Source: Flavobacteriales bacterium UBA2669 (GTDB taxonomy: Bacteria > Bacteroidota > Bacteroidia > Flavobacteriales_E > Vicingaceae). From it: DNA of 64,000 bases. Below are positions 43,855 through 51,571 of this stretch, piece by piece (position 1 is the first letter of the stretch; every line of letters begins with the position of its first letter). The stretch spans positions 98,913 to 162,912 of the forward strand of contig DEMN01000001.1 of the NCBI GenBank assembly GCA_002359215.1, read 5' to 3'. Under the pieces are notes generated by a model. That model did no database searches. It was not told the origin of the DNA and saw nothing but the letters and a program-made list of their open reading frames with translations. A program made the position numbers and the translations under genes.

Positions 43855-46023
43855 TTAGAATCTATCAGCATTCATCACTTTAGTCCATGCGTTTACAAAA
43901 TCGTGCACAAATTTTTCTTTATTATCATCTTGAGCATAAACTTCTGCATAAGAGCGTAATATAGAGTTGGAACCAAAAGCTAAATCAACACGCGTAGCAG
44001 TCCATTTTGTTTCTCCAGATTTTCTATCTACAATGTTGTATAGATTTTCATTAACAGGTTTCCAGATGTATTTCATATCGGTAAGATTTACAAAAAAATC
44101 ATTACTTAACACTCCAATTTTATCGGTAAAAATACCATGTTTAGTTCCTCCATGATTTGTTCCTAACACACGCATTCCGCCAATCAAAACAGTCATTTCT
44201 GGAGCGGTTAACCCCATTAGTTGTGTTCTATCTAATAATAATTCTTCGGGATTTACTGTGTAATCTTTTTTCAACCAGTTTCTAAAACCATCATGTATTG
44301 GTTCTAGTGCATCAAAAGATGCTGCATCTGTCATTTCTGCTGTTGCATCACCTCTTCCTGCACTAAATGGAACTTTAATGTTTATACCAGCTTGTTGAGC
44401 AGCTTTTTCAACGGCAGCTGTACCTCCTAATACAATTAAATCTGCTATACTTACTTTTTTAACTAAGTCAGCTTGAATTTCTGTTAATTTATTTAATACT
44501 TTTTGCAATCTTGCTGGCTCGTTTCCTTCCCAGTCTTTTTGAGGTGCTAAACGAATTCTAGCTCCGTTAGCTCCACCTCTATAATCAGATTTTCTAAAAG
44601 TTCTGGCACTGTCCCAAGCAGTATTTATAAGTTCAGTATTACTTAATCCGCTGTTTAATAATTTAGTTTTTAAATCTGTAACTTCTGCATCAGATAAGGT
44701 ATAATCAACTGTTGGAACAGGGTCTTGCCAAATCAGATCTTCCTTTGGTATATCTGCTCCTAAATAACGACTTTTTGGTCCTAAATCCCTGTGGGTTAAT
44801 TTAAACCATGCTCTTGCAAAAACATCTTTAAAATATTCGTGGTCTTTATGAAACTGCTCTGAAATTTTTCTATACTCAGGATCCATTTTCATTGCCATAT
44901 CAGCATCTGTCATGATTGGATTTCTGCGAACATTTGGTATATGTGCGTCCAATGGTTTGTCTTCTTCCTTCATATTGATAGGTTCCCATTGACAAGCTCC
45001 AGCAGGGCTTTTTTTCAATTCCCATTCATGGTTTAATAATAAATCAAAATAAGTGTTGTTCCATCTGTCAGGAGTAGTAGTCCAAGCACCTTCTAATCCA
45101 CTAGTAACAGTGTTTTCAGCGTTTCCTTTACCTTTTGGATTCATCCAACCAAAACCTTGATCATGAATTTCTGCTCCTTCAGGAGCTTCACCTAAAATAG
45201 ACGCATCACCATTTCCGTGTGCTTTACCAACTGTGTGACCTCCGGCTGTTAGCGCTACTGTTTCTTCATCGTTCATAGCCATTCTTTTGAAAGTCATTCT
45301 AACATCTTGAGCTGTTTTTAAAGGATCTGGATTTCCATCTACACCTTCAGGATTTACATAAATTAACCCCATTTGTACAGCAGCCAACGGGTTTTCTAAA
45401 GACTCTCTGTCGGTATCGCTTGAGTAACGATTTTTAGTTGCTGCCAACCATTCTTTCTCATTTCCCCAATTAATATCTTTTTCGGGATGCCAAATGTCTT
45501 CACGACCACCGGCAAAACCAAATGTTTTAAATCCCATAGATTCGTAAGCCATATTTCCGGCAAGGATGTATAAATCTGCCCAAGAAATTTTGTTACCGTA
45601 TTTTTTCTTAATCGGCCACAATAATCTACGTGCTTTATCTAAGTTACCATTGTCGGGCCAGCTGTTTAGCGGTGCAAAACGTTGGTTTCCTGTGTTACTT
45701 CCACCACGGCCATCAGCAATTCTATATGTTCCTGCAGCATGCCAAGCCATACGAATCATTAATCCGCCATAGTGTCCCCAATCGGCAGGCCACCAATCTT
45801 GATTTTCAGTCATGAATTTTTTTAAGTCGTTTTTCAATGCCTCTAAATCTAGTTTTTTAAACTCTTCGGCATAGTTAAACTCATTTCCTAACGGATTGGT
45901 TTTCGTGTCGTGTTGATGTAAAATATCTAAATTTAAAGCTTTTGGCCACCATTCCATTGTGGTGTTACTTGTTTCTGTGTTTGCCCCGTGATGAAAGGGG
46001 CATTTTCCTGTTGATTTGTCCAT
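43855..46023 (-). CDS. katG: Catalase-peroxidase KatG
   Basis: The 722-residue, two-domain heme enzyme degrades hydrogen peroxide. The distal Arg91, Trp94 and His95 lie in MIRMAWHAAGTYR and the proximal His263 in TAGGHTVGKAHG. The Trp94-Tyr222-Met248 set needed for the catalase-specific crosslink is in place (Tyr in IYVNPEG, Met in RMAMNDEE). The inactive C-terminal repeat domain is complete. No signal peptide. It starts 17 bases after the PerR-like gene and is presumably co-transcribed with, and repressed by, it. Confidence 0.97.
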   Translation of the reverse strand: MDKSTGKCPFHHGANTETSNTTMEWWPKALNLDILHQHDTKTNPLGNEFNYAEEFKKLDLEALKNDLKKFMTENQDWWPADWGHYGGLMIRMAWHAAGTYRIADGRGGSNTGNQRFAPLNSWPDNGNLDKARRLLWPIKKKYGNKISWADLYILAGNMAYESMGFKTFGFAGGREDIWHPEKDINWGNEKEWLAATKNRYSSDTDRESLENPLAAVQMGLIYVNPEGVDGNPDPLKTAQDVRMTFKRMAMNDEETVALTAGGHTVGKAHGNGDASILGEAPEGAEIHDQGFGWMNPKGKGNAENTVTSGLEGAWTTTPDRWNNTYFDLLLNHEWELKKSPAGACQWEPINMKEEDKPLDAHIPNVRRNPIMTDADMAMKMDPEYRKISEQFHKDHEYFKDVFARAWFKLTHRDLGPKSRYLGADIPKEDLIWQDPVPTVDYTLSDAEVTDLKTKLLNSGLSNTELINTAWDSARTFRKSDYRGGANGARIRLAPQKDWEGNEPARLQKVLNKLTEIQADLVKKVSIADLIVLGGTAAVEKAAQQAGINIKVPFSAGRGDATAEMTDAASFDALEPIHDGFRNWLKKDYTVNPEELLLDRTQLMGLTAPEMTVLIGGMRVLGTNHGGTKHGIFTDKIGVLSNDFFVNLTDMKYIWKPVNENLYNIVDRKSGETKWTATRVDLAFGSNSILRSYAEVYAQDDNKEKFVHDFVNAWTKVMNADRF

Positions 46024-46040
46024 AATTTAGTTTATTTAAG

Positions 46041-46454
46041 TTAGTTATTAAATTTTCCTGATATCTGAAGTTTAACTTCTTGAATGTTAAAGTTTTTTAT
46101 TTTATGTGTTTTAAAATAATTTTCAATGAGTTCGTTGAGTTGCTCATCTTCATAATCTTCAATACGGTCTGTTTCTGTACAATATAAATGATGATGATTG
46201 GTTAAAACCGAATCGTAACGCATAATGTCTTTTTCTGTTTTTACTTTACTTAGTAGCTTGTTTTCCACAAAAGAATCTAACACTTTATATACGGTACCAA
46301 CAGAAATGTTAGGATGATTTTTTTTGATGTATGCTATTATATTTTCGGCTGTTGGATGGTTTTTTAAATGGGTAATTGCCTCAAAAATAGCTACACGCTG
46401 TGGAGTTACTTTTAGTCCTTTTTCTTTTAGTGTTTTTCTATAAAAATCGCTCAT
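46041..46454 (-). CDS. PerR-like Fur family repressor
   Basis: The 137-residue protein has the Fur winged helix (VTPQRVAIFEAITHLKNHPTAENI, then SVGTVYKVLDSFVENKLL) and a dimerisation domain with TNHHHLYCTETDRIEDY. The histidine in NHPTAEN matches the oxidation-sensitive His37 of Bacillus PerR, and the Asp in RIEDY the PerR-type metal position. Both structural zinc CxxC pairs are missing: one has become CTET and the C-terminal pair is absent. Position directly upstream of katG strongly supports a peroxide-responsive repressor. A palindrome over its own promoter suggests autoregulation. Confidence 0.88.
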   Translation of the reverse strand: MSDFYRKTLKEKGLKVTPQRVAIFEAITHLKNHPTAENIIAYIKKNHPNISVGTVYKVLDSFVENKLLSKVKTEKDIMRYDSVLTNHHHLYCTETDRIEDYEDEQLNELIENYFKTHKIKNFNIQEVKLQISGKFNN

Positions 46455-46477
46455 GATATTTACAAGTAATTATTCCT

Positions 46478-46510
46478 CAAAGATAATAATTATTATTTAG
46501 GAATTAAAGT
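46478..46510 (-). promoter_or_regulatory. perR-katG promoter with overlapping PerR/Fur-box-like palindrome
   Basis: ATAATAATTATTAT (46483-46496) is a perfect 14-bp palindrome of the AT-rich Fur/PerR-box type. On the minus strand the -7 box TATCTTTG (46478-46485) shares three bases with it, and a weak TTTA lies near -33. A repressor bound here would block the operon promoter, 23 bases before the PerR start codon. Confidence 0.65.
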
Positions 46511-46580
46511 AAATAATAAATTTTTTAGAAATTAGTTTTAGAATTTATTTGAAGTTCAGAAGATTAAATTCCTTTATGCA

Positions 46581-49385
46581 TTAATGAGCTGCTAACCAAT
46601 TGTCAGCGTGGTTCATTTCTATATCTAATGGGACGCTCAATTTTACAGCATGTTCCATTTTTTCTTTTACAATTTGTTGCACTTGTTCCAATTCAGTAAG
46701 GTGCACATCAAAAATTAATTCATCATGCACTTGTAATAACATTTTAGATTTCAATTGCTTTTCTTCAAAAACAGTAAAAATGTTAATCATTGCCATTTTA
46801 ATAATATCAGCAGCAGAGCCTTGTATAGGAGCGTTTATGGCATTTCTTTCTGCATGTCCGCGTACTACAGGATTGTTGGAATTAATATCTGGCAACATTC
46901 TTCTGCGTTTCATAATGGTTTCTACATAGCCTTTTTCTTTGGCAAAGGCAATGCTACTATCCATGTAGCTTTTAATGCTAGGATATTGCTCAAAATAAGT
47001 ATCTATAATTTCTTTGGCTTCTGTTCTAGAAATGTTGAGGTTTTGAGCTAATCCAAAAGCAGAAACACCATAGATAATTCCGAAATTAACTGCTTTTGCC
47101 TTGCCTCTCATGTTTCTATCAACTTCTTCTAAACTTACATTAAATACTTTTGCAGCTGTGGCGGTGTGGATATCTTTACCTTCGTTAAACGCTTTTAACA
47201 TGTTTTCATCTTTGCTTAACGCAGCAATAATCCTCAATTCTATTTGCGAATAATCGGCAGCTAAAAGCGTGTAGTTCTTATCTCTTGGTACAAACGCTTT
47301 TCTTATTTCTCTGCCACGAGCATCTCTTATCGGGATGTTTTGCAAATTCGGATTATTAGAACTTAATCTTCCTGTTGCTGCTACTGTTTGCATGTAGCTG
47401 GTATGTAATCTGTTGGTTTTTGGATTTACCAAATCGGGCAGCGTATCTACATAGGTAGATTTTAGTTTTTTGAGTGTTCTGTAATCTAGAATTTTAGGAA
47501 CAATTTCGTGTTCGTGGATGAGTTTAGACAATACATCTTCATTGGTTTGGTACTGACCTGTTTTTGTTTTCTTCGGTTTATCAACTATTTTGAGTTTTTC
47601 AAAAAGAATTTCTCCTAATTGTTTTGGAGAATCTATGTTGAATTGGGCTCCGGATAAATCTAAAATTTCTTTTTCTAAGGTAATAATTAACTCTTTTAGT
47701 TCATCAGACATTTTTTTGAGGGTAGCAACATCTAAATTGATACCTTCTTGCTCCATATTGGCCAACACAGCTACTAAAGGAGCCTCAATGTCATTAAAAA
47801 CTTTTTGCTGCTCTTCATCCATCATTTCCCACAAACGGTGTTTTAATTGGAGGGTAATATCAGCATCTTCACAAGCGTAATCTACTATTTCTTCGGGAGC
47901 GATATCACGCATGTTTTGTTGGTTTTTACCTTTTTTGCCAATAAGTGTTTCTATGGAAATAGGTTTGTACCCTAAATAAGCTTCGGAAAGTAAATCCATT
48001 CCGTGTCGCATATCCGGTTGAATAAGATAATGGGCTATCATGGTATCGAAAATTTTTCCTTTAACCGCAATACCGTAATTGCTCAATACATTGATATCGT
48101 ATTTAATGTTATGTCCGATTTTTTCTGTTGTAGGGTTTTCGAATAAAGTTTTAAACTCTTCTAAAATTTGCTGGGCTTCTTCCTGATTGGCAGGAAAAGA
48201 AACATAATATGCTTGTTGAGGTTCATAAGCAAATGCGATACCAACCAATTCGGCTGCTAAAGCATTGATACTAGTAGTTTCGGTATCAAAACAAAATGAT
48301 TTTTGTTGAGCTAGTTTTTTGATTAAATCAGCTCTTTTGGCAGGAGTATTTACAAAATGATATTCATGTTTGCTGTTACTAATGTCTTTTTGTTCAATGT
48401 TAGTAGGTTCGTCATCAGCTTTTTCTTCATTACTGTTGGCAGCATCAGCAAATAAATCCATTTGACCATTTCCTTGTACATTTTTGGCTGCTGCCTGAAT
48501 TTGAATTTCTTTACCTAAAATTCTTTTTGCCAAATTTCTGAATTCTAATTCAGCAAATAGATTGGTAATTTTTTCTTCATCAGGACTTTCTAATTTTAAA
48601 TCTTCAAAATTATATTCTAAAGGCACGTCAACAATAATGGTAGCTAACCTTTTAGAAAGTAAGCCTTGTTCTGCAAAGTTGATTACATTTTCTTTTTGTT
48701 TGCCTTTTAAATCTTCGGCATTGGCAATTAGATTTTCTACACTGCCATATTCGGAAATAAGTTTTTTAGCGGTTTTTTCTCCAATTCCGGGTATGCCGGG
48801 AATATTATCCACAGCATCACCCCAAAGTCCTAAAATGTCTATGACTTGCAAAGGATTTTCAACTTCAAATTTTTCACAAACTTCTTTAATTCCTAATACT
48901 TGAGCAGGTTTTCCGTAGGCAGCGGGTTTATAAATAAAAGATTTTTCGGTAACTAACTGACCAAAATCTTTGTCGGGTGTCATCATATAGGTGGTAAAGC
49001 CTTCTTTTTCTGCATCTTTGGCGATGGTGCCAATTACATCATCGGCTTCAAAACCATCTTTTAATAACATTGGAATTTTAAAAGCTTCAATAATTTGTTT
49101 GATGTAAGGTAGCGCAATTCTAATATCTTCGGGCATTTCGTGTCTTCCTGCTTTGTAATCAGAAAACTCTAACTCTCTGTTAGTGGTAGTAGGAGCATCA
49201 AAAACTACAGCAATGTGTGTTGGTTTTTGTTTTTCCAACACTTCTAATAAGGTATTGGTAAAACCCAACATGGCAGAAGTGTTTAGTCCTTTAGAATTGT
49301 ATCGTTGGTTGTTACCAAAAGCAAAGTAAGCTCTGTAAATTAGTGCAAAAGCATCGAGTAGAAATAGTTTTTTTTGTTCGGCCAT
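46581..49385 (-). CDS. polA: DNA polymerase I
   Basis: I start at the ATG at 49385 (934 residues, AEQKKLFLLDAFALIYRAYF); the longer frame begins within the upstream terminator. Domains are a 5'-nuclease (residues 1 to about 300), a 3'-5' exonuclease with the motif FDTETTS (D-x-E present, so proofreading is likely retained), and a polymerase domain. The last has motif A LLAADYSQIELR, the O-helix region RGKAKAVNFGIIYG and motif C QVHDELIFDV. A housekeeping repair and Okazaki-fragment-processing enzyme. Confidence 0.96.
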   Translation of the reverse strand: MAEQKKLFLLDAFALIYRAYFAFGNNQRYNSKGLNTSAMLGFTNTLLEVLEKQKPTHIAVVFDAPTTTNRELEFSDYKAGRHEMPEDIRIALPYIKQIIEAFKIPMLLKDGFEADDVIGTIAKDAEKEGFTTYMMTPDKDFGQLVTEKSFIYKPAAYGKPAQVLGIKEVCEKFEVENPLQVIDILGLWGDAVDNIPGIPGIGEKTAKKLISEYGSVENLIANAEDLKGKQKENVINFAEQGLLSKRLATIIVDVPLEYNFEDLKLESPDEEKITNLFAELEFRNLAKRILGKEIQIQAAAKNVQGNGQMDLFADAANSNEEKADDEPTNIEQKDISNSKHEYHFVNTPAKRADLIKKLAQQKSFCFDTETTSINALAAELVGIAFAYEPQQAYYVSFPANQEEAQQILEEFKTLFENPTTEKIGHNIKYDINVLSNYGIAVKGKIFDTMIAHYLIQPDMRHGMDLLSEAYLGYKPISIETLIGKKGKNQQNMRDIAPEEIVDYACEDADITLQLKHRLWEMMDEEQQKVFNDIEAPLVAVLANMEQEGINLDVATLKKMSDELKELIITLEKEILDLSGAQFNIDSPKQLGEILFEKLKIVDKPKKTKTGQYQTNEDVLSKLIHEHEIVPKILDYRTLKKLKSTYVDTLPDLVNPKTNRLHTSYMQTVAATGRLSSNNPNLQNIPIRDARGREIRKAFVPRDKNYTLLAADYSQIELRIIAALSKDENMLKAFNEGKDIHTATAAKVFNVSLEEVDRNMRGKAKAVNFGIIYGVSAFGLAQNLNISRTEAKEIIDTYFEQYPSIKSYMDSSIAFAKEKGYVETIMKRRRMLPDINSNNPVVRGHAERNAINAPIQGSAADIIKMAMINIFTVFEEKQLKSKMLLQVHDELIFDVHLTELEQVQQIVKEKMEHAVKLSVPLDIEMNHADNWLAAH

Positions 49386-49402
49386 GAGTTTTTGCTGTAA
49401 AG

Positions 49403-49439
49403 ATAAAAAAAACACCTTAATTTTTGGTTAAGGTGTTTT
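49403..49439 (-). terminator. Rho-independent terminator of the tonB operon
   Basis: AAAACACCTTAA (49409-49420) pairs with TTAAGGTGTTTT (49428-49439) around a 7-base loop. On the minus strand the stem runs into eight T. It separates the TonB genes from polA. Confidence 0.88.
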
Positions 49440-49469
49440 CTATATTTTTAATTTAAGAAATTAGGGAAA

Positions 49470-49931
49470 TTATTTTTTCTTTCGCTCTTTATTTTTTGTG
49501 TTTAAAACAAAATTTAGTGGAAGGTTGTATGAAACCCTTACTGTTTTACCTTTTTGCTTTCCCGGTTTCCATTTAGGAAATGATTCTACTACACGAACAG
49601 CTTCTTCATCTAATAAAGGATGTACGCCCCTTAATACTTTTACTTCATTAATAGATCCATCTTTTTCAATAGTAAAATTGATATATACTTTACCTTCTAC
49701 ACCATCTTTTTTTGCTTTATTTGGATAGACAATATTAGCACCAAGAAATTTATACAAAGAATCTTGTCCACCTGGGAACTCCGGCATTTGTTCTACGATT
49801 ACAAAAACATCAGTATCAATTTTTTCCTCTTCAATAGTAAAGGGTTCTTCCTTCTCAATTTCTTGGGCAAAAGAAATGCTGCCCACAAAAGTGAGCAGCA
49901 TTATTAAAAATATTATTGGTTTTTGTAACAT
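49470..49931 (-). CDS. Periplasmic TonB-C domain protein without membrane anchor
   Basis: The 153-residue protein has a cleavable signal peptide ending SFAQ near residue 22, a short acidic linker, and a TonB C-terminal domain (about 50-145). That domain contains MPEFPGGQDSLYKFLG and FPKWKPGKQKGKTVRVSYNLP. The domain is nearly the same as in the preceding gene (49938), so the two come from a duplication. Without an N-terminal membrane helix it cannot couple to ExbB/ExbD like classical TonB. It may be a soluble TonB-C binding module. It starts 6 bases after its paralogue and is followed by a terminator. Confidence 0.85.
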   Translation of the reverse strand: MLQKPIIFLIMLLTFVGSISFAQEIEKEEPFTIEEEKIDTDVFVIVEQMPEFPGGQDSLYKFLGANIVYPNKAKKDGVEGKVYINFTIEKDGSINEVKVLRGVHPLLDEEAVRVVESFPKWKPGKQKGKTVRVSYNLPLNFVLNTKNKERKKK

Positions 49932-49937
49932 TTGTTG

Positions 49938-50606
49938 TTATTTCAACACGAATGAAATAGGTATGTTGTAAGAAACTCTCACAGATTTACCTCTTTGTTT
50001 TCCCGGTTTCCATTTAGGGAAACTTTTTACTACCCTTACAGCTTCTTTATCTAATAATTCGTGAACACCTCTAATTACTTTTACTGCAGTAATCGAACCG
50101 TCTTTTTCAACTGTAAAATTCACAAAAACTTTTCCTGAAATACCATTGGCTTTAGCCGCTTGTGGATATTTAACGTTTTCACCTAAGAATTTGTATAAGG
50201 CTTGAACTCCTCCCGGAAATTCCGGCATATCTTCTACAATGGTAAAAATTTCTTCTTCTACTACTTCTTCTTCTACTTCAAAAGTTTCTACAACAGTTTC
50301 AGCATCAGCTTCAGTATCAATTTCTATTTCTTCTTCAATTTCTACATCATCTTCCACAATTTCTATGGTTTCAGGAGCAGCAGGAGGTGGAGGAGGTGGA
50401 GGAGGTGGAGTATTTTGTTCTGTAATAGGAATAATTTCCTCTTCAATTTCTTCAACAACTAAATCTCCAAGTTCACTAGCCTGAACATCATAAAATTTAA
50501 AGTTTATCATTGCATAAATGATGAGTAAAGAAACAACAATACCACCAAGCAGTACAGTGCCTCTAAGTTTTTCTAAATTAGCATTTGGATTTTTTTTCGG
50601 TTCCAT
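49938..50606 (-). CDS. TonB energy transducer with proline/acidic linker
   Basis: The 222-residue protein has one N-terminal transmembrane segment (about residues 15-36, GTVLLGGIVVSLLIIYAM). A linker with nine consecutive prolines (from about 68) and a very acidic stretch of E, D and V up to about 125 follow. The TonB-C domain (about 125-222) contains MPEFPGGVQALYKFLG and FPKWKPGKQRGK. It should couple ExbB/ExbD energy to TonB-dependent outer-membrane transporters, none of which lies here. Classical TonB linkers are Pro/Lys- and Pro/Glu-rich; this one is almost only acidic. First gene of a two-gene operon with the signal-peptide paralogue. Confidence 0.9.
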   Translation of the reverse strand: MEPKKNPNANLEKLRGTVLLGGIVVSLLIIYAMINFKFYDVQASELGDLVVEEIEEEIIPITEQNTPPPPPPPPPAAPETIEIVEDDVEIEEEIEIDTEADAETVVETFEVEEEVVEEEIFTIVEDMPEFPGGVQALYKFLGENVKYPQAAKANGISGKVFVNFTVEKDGSITAVKVIRGVHELLDKEAVRVVKSFPKWKPGKQRGKSVRVSYNIPISFVLK

Positions 50607-50646
50607 AATAAAATATAGTTTGGTTGTAAAATTATTTAACCAGCCT

Positions 50647-50654
50647 CAAAGTTA
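50647..50654 (-). promoter_or_regulatory. -7 promoter box of the tonB operon
   Basis: TAACTTTG on the minus strand matches TAnnTTTG, 40 bases upstream of the tonB start. No clear -33 element. Confidence 0.45.
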
Positions 50655-50789
50655 AAAATATTATTCGACATTTAGCAGTTAAAAAATCAAATAACTTTTA
50701 AAATTTTTAGCTTTTCTTTTCTCTGTCTTGATGCATAAACATAAATTATTCCATAAAAAAGCTGTTTTTTTGTATTATAAAATTTTACA

Positions 50790-51332
50790 ATGCAAGTAGG
50801 AGCAATAATATTGGCCGGTGGTAAAAGTTCCAGAATGGGAGTTGATAAAGGATTGATGTTGTTAAACGAAAAACCTATGGTGAAGCACGTTGTTGATGTG
50901 CTTAAGTTGGTTGCAGATGAGTTAATAATTGTTACCAATAATGAGGGATATAAACAGTTTGGATATAAAGTTATTCCTGATGAAATTAAAAATGCAGGAC
51001 CTTTAGCAGGAATTTGTATCGGATTAAAACAAGCCAGTTATCATTATAATTTTGTTTTGAGTTGTGATGTCCCTTTTGTTACTAAAGAAATGTTGAGATT
51101 GCTTAAGCAAGAAATTGTTGGTTATGATGCTGCTATTTTTGAAAAAGCGAATCATCTTCATCCATTAATTGGTATTTATTCCAAAAATTGTTTACCAGCG
51201 CTTGAAGCTGCTTTAAATAATAAAGAATTGAAGCTTAAAACTGTTCTTCATCATGTAAATGTTAAAAAAATAGAGGGAACTTTGTTTAGCGATAAGGTTT
51301 TTAAAAATATTAATTCAACATTAGATTTGTAG
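50790..51332 (+). CDS. mobA: Molybdenum cofactor guanylyltransferase
   Basis: The 180-residue protein has the MobA nucleotidyltransferase signature ILAGGKSSRMGVDKGLMLL near residues 6-24 and the metal-binding DVPFV in SCDVPFVTKEM. It would attach GMP to molybdopterin. It is followed 2 bases later by a MoaD-type gene. Other cofactor genes are not in the window. Confidence 0.9.
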   Translation: MQVGAIILAGGKSSRMGVDKGLMLLNEKPMVKHVVDVLKLVADELIIVTNNEGYKQFGYKVIPDEIKNAGPLAGICIGLKQASYHYNFVLSCDVPFVTKEMLRLLKQEIVGYDAAIFEKANHLHPLIGIYSKNCLPALEAALNNKELKLKTVLHHVNVKKIEGTLFSDKVFKNINSTLDL

Positions 51333-51334
51333 TT

Positions 51335-51571
51335 ATGGAATTGAGTTTAAATTATTTCGGAATGATAGCAGAAGTCACCAATGTTCAGCAAGAAAAGTTG
51401 GACATAGATGTGAAAACTATTAATGATTTAAAACTTACGTTAATTGAAAAATATCCTGCTATTACTAAGCTGAACTATCAGTTTGCGGTAAACCAACATT
51501 TAGTTGAAGATAGTTTTCAATTGAATAATGGTGATGAAATTGCTTTGTTGCCGCCTTTTGCCGGAGGTTAA
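51335..51571 (+). CDS. moaD: MoaD/ThiS family sulfur carrier protein
   Basis: The 78-residue ubiquitin-like protein ends in PPFAGG; the terminal Gly-Gly is the site of adenylation and thiocarboxylation. It starts 2 bases after mobA, which favours MoaD (small subunit of molybdopterin synthase) over ThiS. It overlaps the last 4 bases of the opposite-strand gene at 51568. Confidence 0.88.
   Translation: MELSLNYFGMIAEVTNVQQEKLDIDVKTINDLKLTLIEKYPAITKLNYQFAVNQHLVEDSFQLNNGDEIALLPPFAGG

Noticed and set aside
50202..50484. Low-complexity open frames opposite tonB, rich in F, Y, S or G
   Set aside because: They mirror the acidic and proline repeats of TonB read on the other strand.
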